DNA of 64,000 bases from JBPYCR01 sp051846915 (GCF_051846915.1 NZ_JBPYCR010000014.1:13621-77620), one strand, 5' to 3'; positions 50,867 through 59,969 are shown, counted from the first letter of the stretch. Numbers and translations: made by a program. Notes: a model not told the origin generated them from the sequence alone.

Positions 50867-52216
50867 TTACTTCCAATGTCTTTTTAATTTAAAGACCTCC
50901 TGTATATAACCGTACACGGAAACAGGAGACATAATTATTTGATAAAAAACAATGAAAAAGAAAAATCCTATAAAATTTTTTCGGATTCGAAGATTTAATC
51001 GCTTAAATACATACTTTTTTTGATAGAAATAAAGAATACTAAAACTAACAAGTGTTAAAGGTAATACCAAAAGAGTCATGGGCCCAACAATCCAGTAGAA
51101 ACCAAAAAATGCCAATATAAGTCCTGGAATCCAACAAAGAGTATATATAATGTCTAGATAAGGCATAAGTAAGTTAATTCCCGTTAAATATTTAACATAC
51201 ATTTGGGAGTGATCCCAAGGCTTTATTTCTTTTAGCCCTTCTATCATCCCTCTTGCCCATCTTGCCCGTTGAGTAACGAAGTGTTTGAAAGTGCTAGGAA
51301 CTTCAGTAAAAGAAACAGCTGTCGGTTCAAAGTAAACCTTCCAATTCTTCTCAAGTAACCGCCACGTTAGAACAATATCCTCGCCTATTGCATCAGGCCA
51401 ACCACCGACTTCTTTTACGCATTCTGTTTTATATAAACTATAAGCACCTTGCGCAACTAAGGTTCCTTGATAAAGGCCTTGAAGTCTTTTAATTGATGCA
51501 ATTCCTAAGAAATAGTCCCATTCTTGAACTTTTGTCCATAAATTATCTCTGCTGTTTTTCACGAGAACTGAACCCGCAACAGCACAAACATCATTTGGAC
51601 TGGACTTCATTCTTGATACAAGATAACGAATGGACGATTGGTGAAGCAGGGTATCTGCATCAACCGTAATAGCATAAGGTGTTGTAACAACCTTCAGACC
51701 TCGATTTAATGCATGGAACTTTCCACGGGCATTTTCATGAAGTAATTCAATTTTAATAGCTAATTCCTTTTTGGCTCTTAGAACTTCCTGAACGGTTTGA
51801 TCGTTTGAACAATTATTGATAACAAATACCTTTATTTTCCCCTTATAGTCTTGTTCATTAATGTACTTTAAGGTCTGAAAAATTTTGTCTTCTTCGTTGT
51901 AAGCAGCAATAAGTATGGTTATTTCATCATTAGGATATTCAGTTTTAAAAAGAGGCTGACGATCTAAAATTACACTGATAACTAAAAAAGCATTCATATA
52001 CCCCGGAATATATGAAATCCCCCCAATGATTAATAAGGCTATTGGAAGCGACACAATATGCGAGAGATCTCTTAGCCAGGGAAGTGCTAGATAAATAGAA
52101 AGAATCAACCATAAACAAGAAAATAAATGGCTTATCATAAACTTCATTTTTACTGGAATATATAGTTTGTTATTTTCGTAAGTAAATTGGGGTTTAGAAT
52201 TGCTTAAAAGTTTCAT
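50867..52216 (-). CDS. Membrane glycosyltransferase family 2, IcaA/PgaC-like
   Basis: 449 aa processive polysaccharide synthase. Two N-terminal helices (about 25-75), a cytoplasmic GT-A domain (about 95-335), then three or four helices. Catalytic motifs are 'LIAAYNEEDKI', the metal-binding DAD in 'ITVDADTLLH', 'GEDIVLTWRLLE' (catalytic Asp) and 'TQRARWARGMIEG' (QxxRW). It resembles synthases of poly-N-acetylglucosamine, but a deacetylase (IcaB/PgaB) or IcaD partner is not encoded beside it. The ATG at 52216 is preferred, with AAAGGT about 10 bases upstream; the ATG at 52237 lacks a site. Confidence 0.83.
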   Translation of the reverse strand: MKLLSNSKPQFTYENNKLYIPVKMKFMISHLFSCLWLILSIYLALPWLRDLSHIVSLPIALLIIGGISYIPGYMNAFLVISVILDRQPLFKTEYPNDEITILIAAYNEEDKIFQTLKYINEQDYKGKIKVFVINNCSNDQTVQEVLRAKKELAIKIELLHENARGKFHALNRGLKVVTTPYAITVDADTLLHQSSIRYLVSRMKSSPNDVCAVAGSVLVKNSRDNLWTKVQEWDYFLGIASIKRLQGLYQGTLVAQGAYSLYKTECVKEVGGWPDAIGEDIVLTWRLLEKNWKVYFEPTAVSFTEVPSTFKHFVTQRARWARGMIEGLKEIKPWDHSQMYVKYLTGINLLMPYLDIIYTLCWIPGLILAFFGFYWIVGPMTLLVLPLTLVSFSILYFYQKKYVFKRLNLRIRKNFIGFFFFIVFYQIIMSPVSVYGYIQEVFKLKRHWK

Positions 52217-52682
52217 ACTTTTTATACCTTTCGACATTTAATGGCATTAACCTAGTTTTTTCTATCTATGTAATATTACCACGTTTAAAAGTAAAATAGT
52301 AGTAATTTTTAATCAATTCGGCCTAACTCTGGCACTTTCCTACTAATATAGTTTCGCTACAAATTTTCTCATGAATACTATATTTTATGTAAAAATGTTG
52401 CCACATTAATTTTCGAAACGATGTTCTATCTAGGCGATTTCAACAAACATTCCGTTGTACAATAAGCACTGTCTTAAAAGAAGCAACTCTAGCACAAAAT
52501 CAAATTCGTATAAAGTGTGCTTTCGGAATTCACCATACCAGCAGAAAATGTTTCACGTTCCGAATTTAATGCTTCGAACACCTGTAATAACGGCAACTAG
52601 ATTGATTTACTGCCCTGATTCGGCTATAATTTGGGTGGATTACTATTTATAATGTGATAATTGTGTACGGGAGGAATAGACA
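52217..52682. other. Intergenic region without recognised features
   Basis: 466 bases between the divergent glycosyltransferase and nitroreductase genes. It should contain both promoters. A 65-codon plus-strand frame at 52455-52652 lacks a ribosome site and similarity. I see no clear repeat or RNA structure. Confidence 0.4.
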
Positions 52683-53249
52683 ATGGATCAAACAATAAAC
52701 AAAGAAGCATCAGCACTGTCTGAAGTTATTCGCGAACGACGTGCTGTAAAAAAGGGCTATACAGATAAAGAGGTAAAAGAAACACTCGTTAAAGAACTAC
52801 TGGCGGATGCAATTTGGGCACCAACACATGGGAATCGTCAGCCGTGGCGTTTTATTTTTGTTGGTCAAGACCAGTTGCCGACCTTTGCGAAAAAGGTTGC
52901 CGCGACCTATCCGGAAGACCGCCAGCAGAACCGGGAAGATTACTTGAATGAGCCAAATGCTATTCTAGTCGTTACGATGGAAGTGCCGGAAATGGAAAAA
53001 CAGTGGGATGAAAACTTCGGGGCTACTGCTGCCATGTTGCAAAATTTTTGGTTGCTTGCCTGGGAAAGACAGCTCGGAGTCGTTTGGAAAACAAATCCAC
53101 ATATTTATGATCAGAAAGTAAAGGATATATTAAACGTACCTGACAATGAAAAAATAGTTGGCTTCATTCATCTTGGTTACTTTGATAAAAAGCCGATTAA
53201 AAAAGACCGTATTTCAGTAGATGAGAAATTCTCAACATTTAATGGATAA
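52683..53249 (+). CDS. Nitroreductase family protein
   Basis: 188 aa FMN-dependent NAD(P)H oxidoreductase, small YdjA-like branch. FMN-binding segments are 'IRERRAVKKGY' (Arg-Arg), 'DAIWAPTHGNRQPWRFIFV' and the late 'NEKIVGFIHLGYFDKKP'. The GGGAGGA site precedes the ATG. Natural substrates of this family are mostly unknown (nitro-compounds, quinones). It is monocistronic and ends before a strong terminator. Confidence 0.86.
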   Translation: MDQTINKEASALSEVIRERRAVKKGYTDKEVKETLVKELLADAIWAPTHGNRQPWRFIFVGQDQLPTFAKKVAATYPEDRQQNREDYLNEPNAILVVTMEVPEMEKQWDENFGATAAMLQNFWLLAWERQLGVVWKTNPHIYDQKVKDILNVPDNEKIVGFIHLGYFDKKPIKKDRISVDEKFSTFNG

Positions 53250-53312
53250 AACGCCACTTTTCTCCATTTGCATACATGTTTTTTATTTAAAAGTCTTTGT
53301 TAAACAAACAAT

Positions 53313-53360
53313 AGGGTTGTATCTTTGGTCATATATTGACCAAGGGACAACCCTGTTTTT
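53313..53360 (+). terminator. Terminator after the nitroreductase gene
   Basis: AGGGTTGT (53313-53320) pairs with ACAACCCT (53347-53354), with inner TTGGTCA/TGACCAA pairing, then GTTTTT. Very stable. Confidence 0.85.
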
Positions 53361-53380
53361 CCGTGAGTAAACATACCTTT

Positions 53381-53586
53381 TGACGAGCTCTCCCTTCCTG
53401 TTGGGGCGCGTTCCTCCCCTGTTGACGAGCGTTCCCTCCTGTTGGCGCGCGTTTCTCCTTTGTTGACGAGCGTTGCTCCCCTGCTGTCGAGCGTTACTCC
53501 CTTGTTGATGCGCGTTACTCTCCTGGCGAGCGTTCCTCTCGTGCTGACGAGCGTTCCCTTCTGTTGGCGCGCGGTTCTTCACTTAA
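53381..53586 (+). repeat. 21-bp tandem repeat array, about 10 units, between nitroreductase and HMG-CoA-lyase-like genes
   Basis: Units begin at 53381, 53402, 53423, 53443, 53464, 53485, 53506, 53524, 53545 and 53565. Most are 21 bases, with 18- and 20-base variants. The core TG(A/G)CG(A/C)GCGTTNCTC is the same, on the same strand, as in the hisB-hisA array at 9524-9711. Units alternate between GACGAGCG and GGCGCGCG. The minus-strand frame gives 7-residue 'NARQQGS' repeats but has no ribosome site. It lies at the convergent ends of two genes. Confidence 0.85.
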
Positions 53587-53644
53587 CGACGGAAGCCTAT
53601 TTTTCTTCCTAAACTGAGTCCATTTTTTCGCCACGCTTTTTTAT

Positions 53645-54559
53645 TCAATCTAATTTATGCAAATCGGTTATTTTACCCGCCTTTACAACTTGTCCTGGCA
53701 CGTCCTTGTCGATTAATCCGGGTAGTTGCTCCGATAATGCGATGAGCTTGTCCAGATCGACTCCTGTGTCATATCCCATCGCATGAAGCATATGAACAAG
53801 ATCTTCTGTACATATATTTCCGGTTGCCCCCGGCGCAAAGGGACAGCCACCCAAACCACCAAGAGAGGCATCATACCTTACAATTCCTGCATCCATTCCA
53901 GCTAGTACATTGGCAAGCCCCATCCCGCGTGTATTGTGGAAGTGGAGCGTCATCGGAACGTCAGGATACATGTTCACTGCTTGCTTCATTAACCTTTGCA
54001 CCTGTTTCGGATGTGCCATTCCTGTAGTATCTGCAAACGTAACGTTATCCATCCCCAATTCCTCTACGTAGATACGTAAAAAATGGAACAATCTTTTTTC
54101 TGAAATCTCTCCTTCAAATGGGCAACCGAAGCTAGTTGCAAGCGATCCATTCACTTTAATATCGGTACTTTTAACAATATCCATAACTTTTTTAAATTCC
54201 TGAAGTGATTGTTCTGTCGTCTTTCGAACATTTTGCATGTTATGTGATTCACTAACGGACATGACTAGATTAATTTCATCAACATCAGCTTCCACTGCTC
54301 GAATAGCTCCTTGTTTATTAGGAACGAGCGCAACGTACGTGACCGCTTCATTTCTATCTATATTTTTAAAAACTTCTGCAGCATCTTTTAACTGCGGCAC
54401 CGCTTTTGGAGACACGAATGAAGACACTTCAATTTTGCTGACGCCGGTTTTACTCAATTCATTAATTAAGTTCACTTTTTCCTCTGTTGTTATACATGCG
54501 GATTCAATTTGAATGCCGTCACGTGTGACAACTTCCTGTATATGCAATTTGTTTTCCAA
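53645..54559 (-). CDS. Hydroxymethylglutaryl-CoA lyase-like enzyme
   Basis: About 304 aa HMGL-family barrel, which cleaves HMG-CoA to acetyl-CoA and acetoacetate. Signature 'GLGGCPFAPGATGN' holds the catalytic cysteine. Metal ligands are in 'VTRDGIQIES' and 'LHFHNTRGMGLAN'. The first motif differs from the usual 'PRDGLQNE', so a related acyl-CoA (for example citramalyl-CoA) is possible. The start is TTG at 54559 after GGGGGA; an upstream GTG at 54580 has no site. It lies 26 bases after the CoA-transferase gene. Confidence 0.8.
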   Translation of the reverse strand: MENKLHIQEVVTRDGIQIESACITTEEKVNLINELSKTGVSKIEVSSFVSPKAVPQLKDAAEVFKNIDRNEAVTYVALVPNKQGAIRAVEADVDEINLVMSVSESHNMQNVRKTTEQSLQEFKKVMDIVKSTDIKVNGSLATSFGCPFEGEISEKRLFHFLRIYVEELGMDNVTFADTTGMAHPKQVQRLMKQAVNMYPDVPMTLHFHNTRGMGLANVLAGMDAGIVRYDASLGGLGGCPFAPGATGNICTEDLVHMLHAMGYDTGVDLDKLIALSEQLPGLIDKDVPGQVVKAGKITDLHKLD

Positions 54560-54585
54560 TGTTATCCCCCGCTTTAGCACATGCT

Positions 54586-55809
54586 TTATATCATGTCTTC
54601 ATCCTTCAATTGCTGAATCGTTTCATCCGACATACCTAGGATTCCTTTGTACACCTCTTCATTATGTTCCCCCAACTTTGGCCCCGCCCATTTGATTTGA
54701 CCAGGGTTTTCAGAAAACTTCGGAACGATGCCAGGCATTTTTAATGTCCCAAGCTGGTCAACGTCGATATCTTTAATCATATCACGGGCTTCGAAGTGTG
54801 GGTCATGGACTATATCTTCAATACTGTAAATTGGCCCCGCAGGTACATCGTGCGCATCCAGCACTTCAACTGCTTCATGCAGTGTCTTCGTTTTTGTCCA
54901 CGTTTCAATTAGCGTATCTAAAAAGTCACTTTGTTTTGCCCGTAAATCATTTGTAGCAAAATCGGCGCTCGTGCCAATTTCTTCTTTTCCAATCGCTTTC
55001 ATAAGTCGTTTGAAAATGCTGTCCCCATTCCCCCCAATCACGATATACTTCCCGTCCTTACACAAATACGTATTTGATGGCGCAATTCCAGGAAGCTTGC
55101 TACCACTTCTTTCCCTAATATGATGATCGAAATCGTATTCCGGGACGAGGCTTTCCATCATGCTGAACACCGCTTCATATAAAGCGACATCTACGTATTG
55201 ACCTTGATTTGTTCCTACAACATCACGGTTATAAATAGCCATTAATGCACTCATGACACTGTACAAAGAAGAAATGGAATCACCCATGCTTACACCTACT
55301 CTGGTTGGCGGCCGATCTGGATAACCAGTCAAATAACGCATGCCCCCGATTGCTTCTCCAATGCTACCAAAGCCCGGTTTACTACTGTACGGCCCGTCCT
55401 GTCCATAACCGGATATTCGAACCATAATTAGGCGTGGATTGACTTTCTTTAACTCCTCATAGCCGATCCCCCACTCTTCCAGCTTCCCAGGACGAAAGTT
55501 TTCTATGATAACGTCGGTCGTTTCCACAAGTTCTTTGATGATTTCCTGTCCCTTGTCACTTTTCAAATCAAGTGTAATACTTTTTTTGTTTCTAGCCTGG
55601 ACGTACCACCATAAAGAAGTGTCTTCATGCATTTTGCGCCATTTTCTAAGCGGGTCCCCCGCTACCGGTGTTTCCACTTTGATGACTTCCGCACCAAAAT
55701 CCGCAAAAATCCTGCCGGCAAACGGACCCGCAATCAATGTTCCAAGCTCCAGCACCCGAAGACCCGACAGCAATTCCTTCGTTGTTTCTTTATCAAACAT
55801 ACGTTTCAT
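54586..55809 (-). CDS. CaiB/BaiF family (class III) CoA-transferase
   Basis: 407 aa. It moves CoA between carboxylic acids through an aspartyl-CoA intermediate; the catalytic Asp is in 'VGVSMGDSISSLYSVMSAL'. N-terminal family motif 'LELGTLIAGPFAGRIFADFGAEVIKVE' is seen in parts ('LIAGPFAGRIFADFGAEVIK'), followed by 'DPLRKWR', 'SITLDLKSDKG' and 'ENFRPGKLEEWGIGYEEL'. Paired with the HMGL-like lyase it could form a two-step route for a branched dicarboxylic acid: CoA activation, then cleavage. Substrate is inferred from context only. The ATG at 55809 or 55800 may be used. Confidence 0.83.
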   Translation of the reverse strand: MKRMFDKETTKELLSGLRVLELGTLIAGPFAGRIFADFGAEVIKVETPVAGDPLRKWRKMHEDTSLWWYVQARNKKSITLDLKSDKGQEIIKELVETTDVIIENFRPGKLEEWGIGYEELKKVNPRLIMVRISGYGQDGPYSSKPGFGSIGEAIGGMRYLTGYPDRPPTRVGVSMGDSISSLYSVMSALMAIYNRDVVGTNQGQYVDVALYEAVFSMMESLVPEYDFDHHIRERSGSKLPGIAPSNTYLCKDGKYIVIGGNGDSIFKRLMKAIGKEEIGTSADFATNDLRAKQSDFLDTLIETWTKTKTLHEAVEVLDAHDVPAGPIYSIEDIVHDPHFEARDMIKDIDVDQLGTLKMPGIVPKFSENPGQIKWAGPKLGEHNEEVYKGILGMSDETIQQLKDEDMI

Positions 55810-56002
55810 CCCATCTCTTTATTATCATTATTCGTATATTCATACTTTAATGTTAGCAAGGTATGCGTAACAATTCCATAATAACTATTAATTTTCTTTC
55901 CATTGATTCTTTTCCAAACTCTGTTTATATGTAATCCTAGAGGAGCATGCACTTCTTTTGCCATCATATTCTGAATTGTTATGACCTTTTTCAAAAAACC
56001 GC

Positions 56003-56031
56003 TTGACATTCCTTGAAATATAATTTAGTAT
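56003..56031 (+). promoter_or_regulatory. Predicted SigA promoter of the trp operon
   Basis: TTGACA (56003-56008), 17 bases, TAGTAT (56026-56031). Transcription from about 56038 would enter the first T-box. Confidence 0.6.
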
Positions 56032-56040
56032 AAATTTAAA

Positions 56041-56337
56041 TTCATGAAAAGATTGCGATGACGAAGATTAGTAATCTGTATAACCTCTTCAAGAGAGCTG
56101 GTGATTGGTGGAAACCAGTGTGGCATATAGATGAATGGACTTCCGAGCTTCCAGACCGAACCGAATTTGCAGTAGGCTCTGGCGAGTATGTCTTATCGTT
56201 ACAAAAGACAATTATAAAGTGAACAATTGTATTACTCATATTGTCGCTTTGTAATTACCAAAGTGAGCCATAAATGGCTAATAAAGGTGGTACCGCGAGT
56301 TCCTCGTCCTTTTTCGGATGAAGGGATTTTTTTATTT
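56041..56337 (+). promoter_or_regulatory. T-box riboswitch 1 (Trp specifier)
   Basis: Leader with T-box motif AAAGGTGGTACCGCGA (56283-56298). Stem I contains the specifier codon TGG (56136-56138) in the bulge context GAATGGACTTCC. A terminator helix with TTTTTTT (about 56328-56333) follows. Uncharged tRNA-Trp should pair with TGG and the T-box bulge and allow read-through. Confidence 0.9.
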
Positions 56338-56391
56338 TTATACAGGTAATCAATTTTAGAGACTGTTGAGCATAAAACAAACACAACATAA

Positions 56392-56667
56392 ATCGATGCG
56401 TAAGAAGAGTAAGCTTTTATGAAGCAATCAGAGAGCCGGTGATTGGTGAGATTCCGGCATGTGGATGGAAGCTGAATGGCCTTACAAGAGATTTCCTGAA
56501 AAGTAGTAGGGAAAGACGGGTGTTCCGCCGTTACACGGATAGGATATCGGATTATTCCTGTATCTGAAATGAGATGAAAAGGATGATCTTTTCAATTGAG
56601 GTGGCACCGCGAATATCAACGCCCTCTGCAAGCATATACATCTATGTTTGCAGGGGGCGTTTTTTTA
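56392..56667 (+). promoter_or_regulatory. T-box riboswitch 2 (Trp specifier)
   Basis: Second leader in tandem: 'AGAGAGCCGGTGATTGGTGA' in stem I, specifier TGG at 56477-56479 (CTGAATGGCC), T-box motif GAGGTGGCACCGCGAA (about 56598-56613), and a very strong terminator (AACGCCC.../...GGGGGCGTTTTTTT, 56619-56667). Transcripts must pass both T-boxes before trpE. Confidence 0.9.
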
Positions 56668-56734
56668 TCTGTTAGACCGGATTTTCTAATAGTTTATTCG
56701 AACAAGAGATGATTTCTTTAGGAGGAATGAAACA

Positions 56735-58135
56735 ATGGAAACGGCAAAAGCAAAAAACATCCATTTTAAACTGGAGAAGATGAATGCAGACACGTTAACA
56801 CCGGTAGGTATATTTAAACGATTGGACGGTGCTAGGAAATTTTTGCTTGAAAGCTCTGTACAACACGAGAAAAAGGGAAAGTACTCTTATATTGGCGTAA
56901 ATCCTTATGAAGAAATTATTGGTCATGGAAATGGAACAACCGTCATTAATCATGAAGCCGAAACGAAAAAGGAAATAAAACAAAATGTTCTTCAATATAT
57001 AAAGAGCAACTTCCCAAAACTTGATCTGGATCTCCCTCTTCCCTTCACTGGAGGAGCCATTGGATATATAGGGTACGATGCGATCCGCCATTTTCAGCAT
57101 ATTGGTGAAAAATTGGAAGATGACTTGGAAATGCCTGATGTTCACTTAATGGTTTATAAAAACATTATTGTTTATGAGCATAGTAATGAAACGGCACACT
57201 TAATTGCCATGAACGTAGATCAACAGCCAGAAGCCGTGCTGGAAGAACGGATTCAATCATTAAAAGAAGTGCTTAAAAAAGATATAACGGTCCCAGCGCC
57301 AGAAGCTTCATCTGTTAACTTTCAACCGAACATTTCTAAGGACGCTTTTATGGAAAAGGTGAAAGTAGCAAAAAAATATATTCACGATGGAGAAGCAGAA
57401 CAAATCGTCTTATCTCAACGAATGCAAGCAGAACTTCATGTTGATCCATTTTCCTTTTACCGTAAACTGCGTGTCGCTAATCCGTCACCTTATATGTTTT
57501 ACATTGATTTTTCTGATTACTTGATTATCGGGGCTTCACCAGAAACGCTCATTCAGACAACCGGTAATAATGTCGTCACCAATCCGATTGCAGGGACGAG
57601 AGCGCGAGGCAAAACAAAAATGGAAGACGAACAATTAATGCATGATTTGCTTCAGGATAAAAAAGAGCTATCAGAACATGAAATGCTCGTAACATTAAGT
57701 AAAGATGAACTGCTGCAAACATGCGATGCAAATAGTGTTCACGCTCCTGTTTATATGAATATTGAAAAATACGAACACGTCATGCACATCGTATCGGAAG
57801 TACACGGCACATTAAAGAAAAACTTTACGAGCATTGATGCATTAATTGCTAGTTTACCAGCTGGAACAGTTTCCGGTTCTCCTAAAAAGCGGGCGATGCA
57901 AATTGTTAATGAACTGGAAGAAAAGACGCGCGGTTTTTATGGCGGCGGCATTGGCTACATGACTTTTAATCATGACTTAAACATAGCCCTTGCCATTCGT
58001 TCCCTCGTCATTAAGGAAAACAAGGCTTACTTACAAGCAGGTGCTGGAATTGTTAAGGATTCAATTCCGGAAAATGAATACTTGGAAACAATGAACAAAG
58101 CGAGATCACTGATGGAAAATGGGCTTGATACGTAA
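56735..58135 (+). CDS. trpE: Anthranilate synthase component I
   Basis: 466 aa chorismate-binding enzyme making anthranilate with the TrpG amidotransferase. The tryptophan feedback site is 'FLLESSVQHEKKGKYSYIG' (about 30-50). Active-site motifs are 'EAEQIVLSQRM', 'PYMFYIDFSDYLIIGASPE', 'PIAGTRARGKT', 'LPAGTVSGSPKKRAM' and 'RGFYGGGIGYM'. TTTAGGAGGA precedes the ATG. trpG is not in the operon; in Bacillales a shared PabA/TrpG from the folate operon usually serves. Regulated by the two upstream T-boxes. Confidence 0.92.
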   Translation: METAKAKNIHFKLEKMNADTLTPVGIFKRLDGARKFLLESSVQHEKKGKYSYIGVNPYEEIIGHGNGTTVINHEAETKKEIKQNVLQYIKSNFPKLDLDLPLPFTGGAIGYIGYDAIRHFQHIGEKLEDDLEMPDVHLMVYKNIIVYEHSNETAHLIAMNVDQQPEAVLEERIQSLKEVLKKDITVPAPEASSVNFQPNISKDAFMEKVKVAKKYIHDGEAEQIVLSQRMQAELHVDPFSFYRKLRVANPSPYMFYIDFSDYLIIGASPETLIQTTGNNVVTNPIAGTRARGKTKMEDEQLMHDLLQDKKELSEHEMLVTLSKDELLQTCDANSVHAPVYMNIEKYEHVMHIVSEVHGTLKKNFTSIDALIASLPAGTVSGSPKKRAMQIVNELEEKTRGFYGGGIGYMTFNHDLNIALAIRSLVIKENKAYLQAGAGIVKDSIPENEYLETMNKARSLMENGLDT

Positions 58136-58157
58136 ATAGATAAAGGAGGACACTGTT

Positions 58158-59183
58158 ATGAAGCATTTTATCGAAAAGCTGATTAATAAGCAGAACTTGA
58201 CGGTGGAAGAAATGAAAGAAGCAACAAATATGTGCTTCACCAATACGATTACAGATTCAGAAATGGCTGCATTCTTAATTGCTTTACGCTCTAAAGGGGA
58301 AACGCCAGATGAAATTACCGGCATTACGGAAGTTATTCGTTCCCACTCCCCTTTGAATACAAATACATTTACCGACGTTATGGATAATTGCGGGACAGGT
58401 GGCGATCGTTCCAATAGTTTTAACATTAGTACGACGACTGCATTCGTTTTAGCCGGTGCAGGGGTAAAGGTTGCAAAACATGGAAACAGAAGCATTTCCA
58501 GTAAAACGGGCAGTGCCGATGTTTTAGAACACTTAGGTGTTTCCCTTTCTTTTTCCAAAGAACATGCGGAAAAAATGCTTCAAGAAAATAACATTACTTT
58601 TTTATTCGCTCCTTATGTTCATGCCAAGTTGAAGCATTTTATGAAAGTACGTAAAGAGCTAGGACTGCCAACTATCTTTAATGCAATCGGTCCATTAACT
58701 AATCCGGTCAAACTAAAAACCCAGTTACTTGGAGTGTACCGACGGGATATGATTTATATGATGGCAGAAGCATTGCATAAATTAGGTCGAAAGCGGGCAA
58801 TCGTCGTCAACGGGGCAGGATTTATGGATGAGGCATCCCTTGCCGGTGAAAATCATCTTGCACTGCTTGAAAACGGAGAAGTAACCCCTTTTACCCTATT
58901 CCCGGAAGAACTTAACTTGCCAACACATCCGAATGAGGCCATTCGTGGTGGCGATGTCAAAGAAAATGCGCAAATATTACTTGATGTACTGAATGGAGAA
59001 GCCGGGCCTTACATGGATACCGTCCTCTTAAATGCCGGACTTGGATTATTTGCCAACGGAAAAGCGACTACCATTAAAAGCGGTGTTGATTTGGCACAAG
59101 AAAGTATTGCTTCAGGAGCGGCCCGTGAACGGTTGGATAACTTAATCACCTACAGCAAACAAGTAAAAAGCGAGGCGATCTAG
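58158..59183 (+). CDS. trpD: Anthranilate phosphoribosyltransferase
   Basis: 341 aa enzyme joining anthranilate to PRPP. Motifs are the glycine-rich 'DNCGTGGDRSNSFNIST', 'KHGNRSISSKTGSADVLE', 'FLFAPYVHAKLKHF' and 'FNAIGPLTNPV'. AAAGGAGG precedes the ATG, 22 bases after trpE. Single-domain form, without a TrpG fusion. Confidence 0.92.
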   Translation: MKHFIEKLINKQNLTVEEMKEATNMCFTNTITDSEMAAFLIALRSKGETPDEITGITEVIRSHSPLNTNTFTDVMDNCGTGGDRSNSFNISTTTAFVLAGAGVKVAKHGNRSISSKTGSADVLEHLGVSLSFSKEHAEKMLQENNITFLFAPYVHAKLKHFMKVRKELGLPTIFNAIGPLTNPVKLKTQLLGVYRRDMIYMMAEALHKLGRKRAIVVNGAGFMDEASLAGENHLALLENGEVTPFTLFPEELNLPTHPNEAIRGGDVKENAQILLDVLNGEAGPYMDTVLLNAGLGLFANGKATTIKSGVDLAQESIASGAARERLDNLITYSKQVKSEAI

Positions 59184-59185
59184 TA

Positions 59186-59968
59186 ATGACGATTTTGGAT
59201 AAAATTTTGCAAGAAAAGACAAAAGAAGTAGAACTATTAAAGGGTAAAACCTTTACTCAAACTTCACATAAACAGGTGCCGACTTTTCGTGAAAAGATAA
59301 AACAGTCTACTAGGATGGGGATCATTGCGGAAATTAAACGCTCCTCTCCTTCCAAAGGAAACATTCATATGACTGTTGATCCGGTACATCAGGCAAAGCA
59401 ATATGAAGCTTGTGGAGCGAGTGCCATTTCCGTATTAACGGATAAACCTTTCTTCAATGGAACGATGGAAGACTTGAAGAATGTACGACAAGCGGTTGAC
59501 GTACCGATTTTATGCAAAGATTTTATGATCGATAAAGTACAGATTGATCAAGCAAAAGCAGCAGGCGCAAATATTATTTTATTAATTGTTGCGGCACTTG
59601 ATCAAGCAACATTAACGGAGCTTTATCATTATGCAGTGGATGCCGGGCTTGAAGTACTTGTTGAAGTACATCAAGAATCGGAAATGGAACGTGCCCTTCA
59701 GCTGGGAGCGTCCATTATCGGCATTAATAATCGTGATTTAAAGACATTTACCGTTGATTTGGAAACGACAGATGCATTGGCTTCCATGGTAACAGACCCT
59801 AATACACTATTAATTAGTGAAAGCGGGATTCGAACAAAATCAGATGTCTCCCATGTTGCGGAAGCAGGGGCTCAGGCTATTTTAGTTGGTGAAACATTTA
59901 TGCGTGCCGAAAATGTTCAGGAGGCATTTAATGAATTGCAAATTCCATTAATTACGAAGGAGGGATAA
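59186..59968 (+). CDS. trpC: Indole-3-glycerol phosphate synthase
   Basis: 260 aa barrel closing the indole ring. Motifs are 'IIAEIKRSSPSKGNI' (catalytic Lys), 'ISVLTDKPFFNG', 'ILCKDFMIDKVQI', 'LVEVHQESEMERA' and 'IGINNRDLKTF', 'LISESGIRT'. It starts 2 bases after the trpD stop. Separate from TrpF, as in other Firmicutes. Confidence 0.92.
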   Translation: MTILDKILQEKTKEVELLKGKTFTQTSHKQVPTFREKIKQSTRMGIIAEIKRSSPSKGNIHMTVDPVHQAKQYEACGASAISVLTDKPFFNGTMEDLKNVRQAVDVPILCKDFMIDKVQIDQAKAAGANIILLIVAALDQATLTELYHYAVDAGLEVLVEVHQESEMERALQLGASIIGINNRDLKTFTVDLETTDALASMVTDPNTLLISESGIRTKSDVSHVAEAGAQAILVGETFMRAENVQEAFNELQIPLITKEG

Positions 59969-59969
59969 C

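Noticed and set aside
53283..53582. 99-codon minus-strand frame with NARQQ repeats
   Set aside because: The GTG start has no ribosome site, and the protein repeat simply mirrors the 21-bp DNA repeat and a terminator.
55806..56009. 67-codon minus-strand frame whose stop overlaps the CoA-transferase start (ATGA)
   Set aside because: The overlap is tempting, but the sequence matches no family and the ribosome site (AAGGA next to ATG) is badly spaced. Left unannotated.
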